DNA from: G963667145 sp963676515 [NCBI: Candidatus Cloacimonadota bacterium]
GTDB taxonomy: Bacteria > Cloacimonadota > Cloacimonadia > G963667145
Assembly (NCBI GenBank): GCA_963676515.1
Contig: OY781061.1
Location: 744,001 to 808,000 of the forward strand
Direction: 5' to 3'
DNA length: 64,000 bases
The notes under the pieces are model-generated. The model saw nothing but the letters and a program-made list of their open reading frames with translations. It had not been told where the DNA came from and did no database searches. Within the stretch, counting starts at the first letter, position 1, and every line of letters starts with the position of its first letter. Below, in pieces: positions 13,601 to 25,600 of the stretch. Made by a program: the position numbers and the translations under genes.

Positions 13601-16600
13601 GTGAACTTCCCTGTTGTCTGGTCACTAGCCTTACTTGTGCTCCACTCTATGTAGTAGCTCTTGTAAACAGGGAGCGTGTCCCAAGTGACAGTTATCGTGT
13701 CTGCACTAGCTCCTTTAGAACAGCTGACGCCACCTATCGGCTCCATGAGTGCATACCCCATAACTGCTGCTGACCTTTCTCCCTCGTCGCTCAAGTAGTT
13801 ATATGCTGCTACCTTGTACCAGCGGATAGTGCCTTGCGGTATCTCTTCATCTACAACAAATGTGTCCTGCGTAGTAACATTTGAGCCTGTAAGAGTGAGA
13901 GATCCATAAGCCCCTGCTTCCGTCGTGCTAAAATAAAGGCGGAAATCTTCTACTTCTGCTTGATTTCTAATCGAGTCCCAACTTATCTCAACATATCTTT
14001 GGTCTTCTGTAGCATCTACATTTGTCGGTGCGGCGAATTTCGCATAGCCAGTAGCGGTGATGCTGTCGGTAGAGAGCCTCGTCCCAGATGGATTGACTCG
14101 CATCGACTTGATGCTATACAAGTACTCTGTGCCTTGCTTTATCCCCTCTGTGTCTGCAAAAATGCAGGTGTCTGTTCCAGCAGACTTATCTGTTCCATAG
14201 CTATGAGTAAGTTTACTGTCATCGTCTCCCTCAAAAGCGTAGCGAGTCTCTTGCATACCCTCTGTTATATTGTAGCGAGTCACGATAAAGCTATCCACGA
14301 GTGCTGCTCTAGCTGTGCCCCATTGCCATTTCACCTCTATTCTATCAGAGTACTCACTCTGCGAGGCTGCAGCGTATCGGGGACTATAGAGCATATAGAA
14401 GGTATCTACAGCATCGGAATATTCAGAGGTCAACTCTGTATAAGCGTTTATCGTCTTTATGGTGTATTCCACCTTCTTACCTATGTTGTATTTGCTATAC
14501 AACACAGAATCTACATAGCTTCCTCCCGCTGTGACTGTTGCAAGCTGAGTCACATCCGCTCCATTTATGCTAGCCCAGACTTCAAAAGCATCTTTGTTAC
14601 TCGTTTCTGCTATTTTGAAATCTCCTGCGGTTGTGGTGGTAAGGCGTATTTCGGGTTTTTCCATTTTTGCCCAACCAGTTGCACTTTCATCGGAGACTTC
14701 GGAGGTTGTATAAGCTTGTGAACTTTCATCATAAAATATTTTTTTCAGCTTGTAGATATACTTGTTGCCATTTTTCACCTTTTGTGAACTCTCTTTGGAC
14801 TGTGCATAGCGAACAAGGCAAGTGTCGTCTGTCGTGCCAGAATCTTGAGCGACATCTGAAGTCTGCAAATCGTACTCTACCCACATATACTTGATACCAT
14901 CTACGAAACTTTCGTCGCCAGATTTTTCCCAAACCACCACTATAGAATCTTGATAAGTTCCTTGTGTAGCAACGATTTCATTGTCATATAGCCCAGCTTG
15001 ATTCCATCCTTTTTTCTCGCCCGATTCATTTTCTAGCCAAGTCTTGAAGGTGTCGGAAATCGCATCTTTCATTCCACTTTGATAGACCTGCACCATATAC
15101 GCATACTGCACACCATCTTTCCCCTCTGTAGAGGACAATATATCCTTACAGACATATTCAGTTTTAGCTGCATCATATTTCTTATCTGAGGGTGAAATTT
15201 TATTATAGCTACCCCAGTCATTTTCTGTGTTATTTACGGTGGCTGTGTCTGCACTTCTATAGACTTCCAGCTCAAAGCCAGGATCATCATAACCAATCTG
15301 CAGTTTCACAAAGCCGACGGAGTCTTGCGACAATGTAACATGCTCTGGTGAATAGAACTTCAGATACCCAATATCTGAGGACACATCAGAATAAACTCTT
15401 TGTCCGTCATAATAACAGCGACTATTCCACGCTGCTATGGCAAATCTATACTTCTTACCTATCTCCACATTAGAGATGCTTGCACTGACCAAGTTTACAG
15501 TACTATCTTGCGATGGTACCTCAGCCGAATCTACTAAATCTCCTGTAGCGTCCTCACTAATCCAAATAAAGTATCCGTCTGCTCTGGCGACTGTGTCCCA
15601 CTCGGCTACTATCATCTCCGAAAACTTTCCATCGCTGGCAGTTAGCCATGCTGGAGTCTGCAGTTTGGTATAAGAGGTCAGAGGATCTCCATTCTTCGAG
15701 TACCTTTCTTTGGCATAAGCTACACCATAGTATTTGTACATACTACCCGAGAGGATATCCTTTGTGTCTACATAGGTGAGCCAGCCCTTGTATGCTGTCA
15801 CATTATCATCGAAGATGATAGTATCTATTATATGGGAGTTCCCTTGATTGTTGTCTTCTCGATAGAGGAGTACACTATCCGCACCCGTCGATCTTCTTAT
15901 GTTTAGATTTACCTTGTCGGTATAAAAGTCTCCATCTCTTAGTTGTTCTATCTCTGGTGGATTGACCTTGATCGTGCCACTATCTGGGATGTCGTACCAT
16001 GGAGACGAGGACTTATCCATATTGTTATAGTCATTATAGTACTCTTGGCTGTAGAATCGCATCCTGTAATAGTAAACCTTGCTTGGAGTTAGATCTTTGC
16101 TGTCTGTGTACTCTTCCCATTCCAGAGAGTCTATACTTTTCAAAATGCTCTCTGTAAACGCATTAGCAGACTCTCTTCTTTGTATTTGGTATCTCACATC
16201 CAAATCTTGATAAGCTTTAAGGACATCACCGTCATCAGTAAGCTCTGTCGTCCAGCTCAAGACTATCTGATTGTCTTCGTCTTTGGTCAAGTTAGCAGAG
16301 CTAGCAGGCAACATCAATCTAGTGTGACCAGAGTCTTGGCTAAGCTCTTCTGTTTGGAATGGCAGTTCTGAGCCTGAGGGAGTCTCACCTCTTATCTGGA
16401 ACTGAGTCATTATCCCTCTAGTTAATGTGCCTTCCATAGAGAGAGTGATGTCGTAAAAATCGTCCTTGTTCGTTACCGCTCCATTGGCTAGCTGAACAGA
16501 CTCACTTCCATTATCATAATAAATGACATATCTCGAGGTCTGGTCAAGAGCGGTGTCTGTATCCTCTAGATAGTTGTCCCAAGTAAACCTGATGGAGTCT

Positions 16601-19600
16601 GCGTACTTCCCTTTGGTGGCAGTGAAGTTTATCGGAGCGGGTAGTTTGAGCCAGCCCTCTACTATGTCACTCCAATCTGAGAGAACCTCTGATCTTTGGA
16701 ATCTAATCCTGAAATAGTACTTCTTGCCTGGGAGTAGTCGCTGTTCTTCGCTTTCACTTCTTTCCAGTATTCCACTCGAGTCTGCTCCATTATTTACAAA
16801 GCTCGTTTCCATGATGTCTGCAGAGCTGCCAAAGCCATCTGCCGTCCACTGCACGACTACATCGCTGACCACATCATTATCCATCCTATTCCACTCTACT
16901 CTCAGCGTATCTAGCTTGCCATTGTATAGCTTGAGGTCTGGCTGTGCTATAGAGCTATAGAACTTTTTCGCTAGCGAGAAGTCAGAACAAATCTCAAAAA
17001 CTTCTGTTCCTCCCCCAGCTGTCATCACAGTGGTCTTTGTTATATAGGTTTTTAGTTTTGTATAATACTCTTTACCCTCTACAAACCAATCCGAAGAACT
17101 GAACCTACCTATCAAATCGTCTGTAGTGCTGTCCTTTAGCGAGATAGAATCTAACGGGTTCACTACTTCATTGCCTTCTCCTACAAAAATCCTAGCCTTA
17201 GAATCTTCGTTGCCACCTTCTCTGCTCCACTCCATCGCTATTTCTGGCGTATTTTTGGAGATAGTGACTATCTTTGGCTTCTTGAGCTTGGTGTATCCAC
17301 CCCTATAGCTGCTGGCACTGGACAGATGCTGATCTCTTTTGGCTTGCACCTTGTAATAATAAACCGTTCCATCTTCCAATCCTACACCATTATTGTCGTC
17401 TAGATATTGTGTGGGTGAGCCGTCTACTGTATCTACGATAACAGAAGGATCAAACTCCGTATTTTCGCTCCGCAAGATGACATACTCTTTGGCATCTTTT
17501 GTCCCATACCACTTTATCGTTATCTGCCCAGTATCCACACCCTTGTCTGTATAGGACAAACTAGGTGTCAGGAGCTCCAAAGATGCCATCTTCACGGCGG
17601 AAGTGTCTGAGATGGTCATTCCATCTTTGTATGCTCTCATATAGTAGTAATAGTCCGTACCCAAGAGGCAATCCTCGTCTGACCAAGTATAGTTGTATTT
17701 GTTTACATCCACCGCCATCGTATAGACAGGATCTCTTTCTGGATCATCGTAGGCAGTTTTCCGATAGATGTAGAAACTATCGATATTCTTGATGTAATCT
17801 TGCTCGTATTGCCATTCTAGTGTTATCGAATCTTCTCCGTATGGTGTCGCTCCGATGAGATAAGGAGGCAGCAACCTAGCATAAGCGACGATCTTTTCTG
17901 TCGGAGCTGAGCTAAGATAGCGAGGATGTCTGGCAGTGATAGTGTAAGTAAAGCAAACGCCCTCTTCTACATTCGTGGTGTCGCAGAAGCAGCCTGTATC
18001 TGAGAGGATTTTATATTCGGGGGTATAGTCCCTAGAAATAATATACTCTACCTCTTCGTTTCTACCGTGAGGCAACTCTTGCTTTGACCAGCGAAGAGTA
18101 ATCGTGTCTGAGTTTTCGCCTATAGATGAGAACTCAACCTCTGGTGTCCTGAGCTTGTACCAGCCAGAGTCCAGAGCACTAAAAGCCGAAGAAATTTGTA
18201 TCGCCTCGTCAAAATAGCAACTCTTGGCTTTGAAGTAATACATCGTAGCTGGAGCAAAATTCTGATTGTCTCTCGTGTTTATCATCAGATAGCCACTGGC
18301 AAGCTGACTATACTGTTTCTCCAAAGAGAGAAGCGATGTCCAATCATCTGCTGGCTCAGAGACGGTGTCGTAGTAAATGTCCAGCTTGTTTACTCTGCTG
18401 AATTGCTGAGCATTGGTATCCCAAGATATCTTGATAGAGTCCGTCATCAATCCATCTTGCTCGTTGTCCACCGTAATCTCTAGTGGCTTAAGAGTAATCC
18501 AGCCGTAGTCACTCCATCCACTCCAGTCCGAGTAAATTGTTGCTTTCTTGCTCCTGACGCGATAGTCGTAGATGTAGCCATCGCTACTATTCAAACTGTT
18601 GTAGTCCTGCACCTTAATGGTGATACTGTCGGCAGATGAAGCATCTACGCTAAATCTGGTTTCATCATAGTCCACATCAAAGGTGTCTCTATCCTCTCTT
18701 GCTCTACGCACTATTTCATAGTTATCCATACCTGTCAGATTGTCAAAGGCTTTGAATGTGAGTGTGATGGTGTCTGTGCTCGTGCCTTGTGAGGCTCTGA
18801 CATCCATAGGTGTAGTCAGTGCGATGTAGCCTGGATCACTGTTTGCTGTCTCTTTGTCGCCCTCTTTTGCCTCGGTGAAAGCTCGCACCCTAAAGTAGTA
18901 GCGAACTCCGACTTCCAACTTGCCGCCCTCTATAGACTCCTCGTATACATGGCGATCATCTGTGCTGGCAGGTCTTATCGTGTCCATCACACCGTAATCT
19001 AGCAGATTGTTGCTCTGGGCAGTATCTATGATGTATCCTTCGACTTTCGTGAGGTTGTCCCAAGATATCACCACTTTATCGTGATATTCTCCATCGGTAG
19101 CTTCCACATTTTGTGGCACTGGCACAGAGATATAGCCCGAGTCTATATCAGAGTAGTTTTTTTGCTCTTCGCCAAAAGTTACCGTTAAGTCATTTACAGC
19201 CAAGGCTTTGTAATAATAAATTTTACCGTAAATCAAATCGTCTATCGGGTCTTTGTATAGCAGTTCTGATGTTGTATTTATTTGTGCCCACTGAGAGGTA
19301 GTATCATCTGTTCTCCATACTTCGTAATAGTCTGCATTAGGAACGAGTGACCAGTTCAGACGGATAGTGTCTTCTAAATCACCTTTGGTCGCATTGAATC
19401 CTCCCACTTTGTCCAGCTGGGTGTATCCAGAATCTTGCTCCCCGTAACCATCAGAAGGCTGTAATTGCACCACAGAATTGTTTGCCCGCAACCTGAAATA
19501 GAATATCTCCCCTCTGTTAGATTCAATTATATTCTTTAGAGTGTAAGAGTCTCCTATATCTGCTCTCGTGGTACTCCAGCTACCGGCAACTGCATCTTTT

Positions 19601-22600
19601 TGTAAATACTGCAAATTGTAATAGTCAGCGTTGGTATATGGTTGCCAGTCTATGCGGATAGAGTCCAAATAGTCGCCTTTGCTCACATATTTTATTTCCA
19701 CGCCATCGAAGAGAGCAAACCCAGAGTCTGTGCATATCGTAGATTCTGTAGATGATGTGCCAAAGTCGGCGTCATAGAACCTCACTCCGAAGTAAATATA
19801 CTTTCCTTGCTCACTTTCATCTTCTATCTCTACAGAGTATTGCGTGCCTTGCAGCGATATCAGCTGATTGTCCCACAGTGTAGCGAGTGTGTCGCTTTTA
19901 TAAATCTGGGTAGTATAGTTTTTGGGGTTTTCCCATTGCAAGTAGATCGAGTCTGTGGCAAGTCCATCGCTAGCACTGAACCCCAAAGGAGTCGGCAGAG
20001 CCAGCCAGCCTGTAGCAGAGTCTGCACTCATTAACGAGGAGTGAGCCACCGTCATATCGCCACTGGCAGCCATCATCGCTCTCACTTGATAGGAGTATTT
20101 GTGCTTTTCTTCTAGCTTCGCTGTCACAGCGTTTTGAGTCAAGATGATAGTATCGCCAGAGATAGTCATATCCCCCGGAGATAATATCTGCGTAGAGTCC
20201 ACTATGCCTGTGGTCTCATCCTTCTGATAGACTCGGTAAGAGACCAAATCGTCGTGCTGATATGCATCGGACTTCTTCCACTTGACTACAATCTTCTTCT
20301 CATAGTCGCCTGTGCTAGCAGAGACCATATCGGGAGTGGAAATGCGAGCATATCCTATAGCTGTGCCCGAGAGTGCCGAGTAATTGCCAGCACTAGAACG
20401 AAAGTTTACGCTCCCGTTTACATTCACTGCGAAGATATAACGGCGTCCTCTTTTGATGCCAAACCACTCATTTCCTGTTGTATATTTCGCCCCAACCTCT
20501 ACGGTAAACTCAGGAGCTGTCGGTGGTAAATCTGTGTAGTTTGCATCATTATTCCCTGTAATTCTCTTGCCCTCTTCAGGTTTGTCTTTAGTTAAATCAA
20601 AATCGTTAGAATTTAGAATGCTGTCGGTATAAACATTATAGCTTATATCTGTTAAAGAAGCACTCTGCATGCCATCCCAAGAGACGACTATCTTGTCCTC
20701 GTACTCTCCATTTGTAGCTTCTATATTCTCTGGTGGCAAAAGCGGAGTCGTGATTGTCATAGTATCGCTATAGTCAGACATCCCTGTGATGTCTTTGTAA
20801 AATCTCACGCTGTAAGCATAAGTTGTCATCATCATCAAGAATTTATTGTCCTCGAAGAAGCCTGGTACTCCTTGCCCTTCGTTAGGCCTCACGGCTACAC
20901 TATATCTCTCATTTTGGCTTTCAGCCACTTCACGATAAAAGAAGATCGAATCCACCCAATCGTTCGGACAGGAGTAGCTGACTTTCACATATGAGCCGAT
21001 AGTCAGTAAAGACGATATCACATCATCTACCTCTGGAGTAGGCATCTTGGTGTATAGCGGCAACCACTCCGACCACGCAGAGTAACCGTATGTAGCTCTC
21101 TTTGAGCGTATGCGGACAGAATTATACTTAAATCTATCTGCCTCTTCTACAAAGATGGAGGTGTCTTTCGTCGTGCCGGGTATATCCTCGATGGTGTTTG
21201 CCACGGCTTCGCCTATCTTGTAGTCTATCTCATAGGTGATACTGTTCGGACTCAGCTCGCAGGGGTCTTCCCATGTCATACGGATGGAGTCTTCTATCAG
21301 AGCATACTCTCCGTCTTGGGCGGTGTATTTCACGAACTCTGGAGCGGGTATCTCTGCCCAACCAGAGTCTAGCATGCTCATCTCGGACTCTTGGGCTCCT
21401 ACTTTGGCTATCAAGCCGTAATAGAACATCTCGCCTATCTTCCTGTCGTCTAGGGCGTCCGTATAGCTCAGAGTCTTTTGGCTGTAGCCATCCCAGTCGC
21501 TTGGCTCTATATTACCGATGTAGTTCATCAGCTCTACGCTGTCACTCTCGCCTCTGTACACCAGATATTTAGTAGCTCCGTAGCTCGGGTTCGAGAGATT
21601 TTGAGGTGCATTCCACGAGACGATGATGGTGTCTTGCACATCGCCCTTGGTAGCTTCCACTCCATCGGGTGCCAAAAGCTGTGCTATACCGATGCACTCG
21701 TCCGACCAGTCAGATTTTTCGTTCTCGCAATTTTCGTTGAGTGCTCTCACTTGGTAAACATACTTATGCCCTGTGAAAATGCCCACGACATCTTCCAAGC
21801 TCGTTGTTGTTACCGTTTGGTATGTCGTGTCTTCTTTGCCTGAGAAGTCGAAAGCTCGTTTCACTTCAAAACTTTTGGCAGCACTCGGTGTTGTCCATTC
21901 CAGATAGATAGCCATTATAGAGTCTTTCGTTATCTTAGTTACATACGGTGCAGGTGTCTTTGCCCATCCGTAATAAGGCTTACCTTCCTCTTGTTGCGAG
22001 AGTGGCGACCACACACCGTTTGGTGTCGTCTGCGTCCTGATCCGATAATAATATTTTGTTCCGGGGTGAAATTTACCAGCAGTGGCATTCACGGCGTTGT
22101 GCAGATAGAAGTAATGTGACTTACTGTTATCTTCCACTTCTAGAGTGTCATACACATTTGTACCGTCGTTGTAGTCAGCGGCAGTTTGGTAAACGAATAT
22201 CTGGAATCTGAGCTCATCGCCTGTAGGCAATGATGGCCACGCAAGCCTAACATCCGAGAGATAAGTTCCCTTACTGACGGTGTCGAAGGTGATGGATGGT
22301 ATGTCTATGTAGGTGTCAACCGTAACAAATTCAGAGTTTTGCTCTATCCCTGTCGAGCCGACTCTGTTGGCTTGTGCTCTGTATTCGTAGGTCTTGCCCA
22401 CTTTTAGATTCGCGTGTGTATAGTTCCCCTCTGTAGATGAGAGTGTTGCTAGTGGTTGGTATGTAGCGGCTACCTTCACCTCCAGAACTGTGCTGTCGGA
22501 GTTTTGGGATGGATCCCAGCTAAGATTGATAGAGCTACTGCTCGAGATAGGCGTAGCTGCGAAGTTGGCTACTGGATACAGCTTGGTATAGCCAGTGACG

Positions 22601-25600
22601 ACCTCGCTCTTGCAGCTAGCTCCAAACTCTGCACTGACTCCCTTCACGAAGAACTCTATATCCGCTCCGACCTCTTTTGCGGTGACGGTGTATTTGTACT
22701 CTTGCGTTATATCCGAGAGTTCACCTCGCACCATTGCATCTTCTATGCCGTCATCATCGTTGCCCTCTTTCCACACTTGGTACTCTGTTACATCGTCCAC
22801 TACGATCAGAGTGTCCCAAGTAATCACGATGCTGTCTATCAGCCCTCTGCTCGCTTCCACATTCACTGGTCCTGCTATAGCTAGCCAGCCTACATCATAG
22901 AGAGCTTCCCATCCTTCCGAAATCTGTGTGCCTTTTTGCACAGCGATACGATACTCATACTTTTGTCCATCAAGCAAGGTTTCTTTTTTCTCATCCACAA
23001 ACCTATTTGTCTCTATAGAAAAGCTAGTGGTGTCAGCAGAGCTGGTAGCTCCCACTCTAGATCTCTCTACGAAATAGCTCTCTGCCACAGCGACAGAGTC
23101 CCATGTCACCACGATGCTATCTCTATATTTACCGTCCGTTGCCTTTATGTTGCTCACATTGGGCATCTTGGTGTAACCTGTAGCTAAGTTCCTTTTGTAT
23201 TCGGTGCTGAGGTCGCTATAACCCGTCTGACCGATGTCTCCCAAGAACCCTCTAATCTTATAGGTGTAAGAGAACCCCTTGGCTACATTGCCATCATCGA
23301 GATAGACCGTATCTCCTGTAGTGGAAAATCTCAGCTCGCTTGTATCTTTGGTAAAAATAGCAGAATCGCCAGACTCTATGTATCTGCATATTTGGTACTT
23401 TTCGGCTTTAGTCACCGCATCCCATTGGACTACGATTTTGTCGGCATACTCTGCTTTGCTCGCTTCCACATGCTCTGGTGGTGTCGGCATCGCATAGCCA
23501 AACACGCTATCGCACGATACTTTTACATTTGGATAATCTTCCGTGGCGACAGCTAGCCTGTAGTAGTAATAGTGGTTAGCTTTTGCTGTCGCGTCTGTCC
23601 ACTGGCTTACATCTTGCAGTCCACTAAACATCGTTACCCAAGCAACCGAGTCTTCTTCTCGCCTAAGACCAATGCAATTAACTCTGTCTCCCTTGTTCGT
23701 CCATGTCAGGAGTACACTGTCCTTCAGTGCTGTCTCTTGCGGACCTGTCGCCAAGAAGTTCCTTACTGCTGTCAACTGACTATAGCCAGTAGTAGTGTCC
23801 GAATATTCAGACCAAGCAGCACTCAAATTTTCTTCTGGGTAAACTGAGTCTATCTCTCTTTCAGCTGTTTTGTTTATCACCCGCACTCTATAAATGTACT
23901 TTCGCCCTTCTAGGACATTGTCTACATCTGTGTAATCTCCGTTGTTACTCACATCCAAGGTGACTTCTTCATTGCCTGTATTGGTCCTGAGCATCTGGTA
24001 AGTCAAAACATCGTCGCCAGCTTCTATCGTGTTCCACTTTATTACTATCTTGTTGTCTTCGCCTTTGCTCGCTCCATCGCTAAAGGTCAATATTGGCAAC
24101 TCCGTGAAGCCCGGCTTGAACTCCGTCAAGACTGACTCTCTACCCTCATTAGGTTTGTAGGTGCTCAAGGCGAAATAAACCACTTGCCCAGTATCTGCAT
24201 CTATGCTGCTATCTGCTGTCGCACCTTCGTAAACTGGCACGCTATAGCACATATAGCCATCACCTCTGTCATCTGCATCGGCATCAGCGATATAACCAAG
24301 CAGTTTTTTTTGCCCATGCTTTGCTGTTTTGTAATAAATCCCATAATTCACTGCGGCAGCTTTGCTAAAATACAAGTTGATCGTGTCGTCTTCGGTGGCT
24401 AAACTTGCCCTATCGAAATCTGGTGGCTGCAGCGAAACCCAGCCAGTATCAATATTAGAGGTGACCTCAGCATGCTTTTTGGTAGCGTAATCTGCTCTAT
24501 GAGAAACTATTTTATAGAGATACTCCTTTTCGCAGTCCAGCGTAGAGCTTTCATCGTAATAAGTATATTCTGTACTTCCATCATTGTCTTTGTTCTCTAT
24601 GACTTCGTAATCATCAGCACCACCTACGACTTTTCTACATACCTGATACTTTGTCGCTCCGCTATTTTTCAAAGTCTTCCACTGAAGCATTATCTTGTCG
24701 GCGTATTCATCCTTCCCTGCGGTCAAGCTATACGCAGCATCGAGCTTCATATAGCCTTCTACTATATTACTCAGGTCTGACTCTCCCCAGCCCTCTTTGC
24801 TCGTAGTGACCGCAAACTGGTAAATCTTGCCATAAGTCAGTTTGCCCTCTTCGGGGTAGAGAGTCACTGTAGAGTCGCCCACTGCCACACTTGTACCTTC
24901 TTCCCAGCCGTCATTGCTATCGTAATCTTTGTAATAAACTCTGTAGCTTTCGTTAGATTTGGACTCCCAGTATAAGATAATTTTGCTATCTAGGTTGTGA
25001 GAAACAGAGTCCAGCACAGGGATAGTAAGGGCTGTCATCGCACTACTGCTTAGCTCTACTTTCCCCGATGTCTCGTAATCTCCAGTGCTCAAAAGGATGC
25101 TACTTTCTGTCTCTATTTGATACATATATTCCGTAGCTGTCGCCAAGCCAGTATCTTTGTAAGTCACCGTCTCGCCTGAAACTTTCTCTATAAAGGCGTA
25201 GGCGTCTGTGGTATTTTTTAGTTTGCGATACAAGTTGTAATTTTGTGCATATTTCACAGGATCCCACTCCAGATCTACCCAGTCAGTATTAACACCCACT
25301 GATTTAAATCCATCCGGAGCAGCTATCTTGATCCAGCCAGAATCTATGTCAGAATCTTCACTCGACTCTACATCGTTCTTACTACGGATCTTGTAAATAT
25401 ATTTCACGCCTCTATCTATGCTGTATTCGTCTTGTGTTAAGGTCATATTTGTTAGCAAGGTGTCCGCTGTTATAGACGGCAATCTAGCCCAGTCTCCAGC
25501 CATGCCTTGCTTGTATATCACTATATAAGACTTAGCGTTTTCTACTTTATTCCATCGTACCACCACCACACTATCTCCGCCTTTGGTAGCAGACATGCTA

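Noticed and set aside
4008-14932. Four short minus-strand frames inside the giant gene
   Set aside because: They are in other frames than the giant gene, which stays open throughout, and have no independent support.
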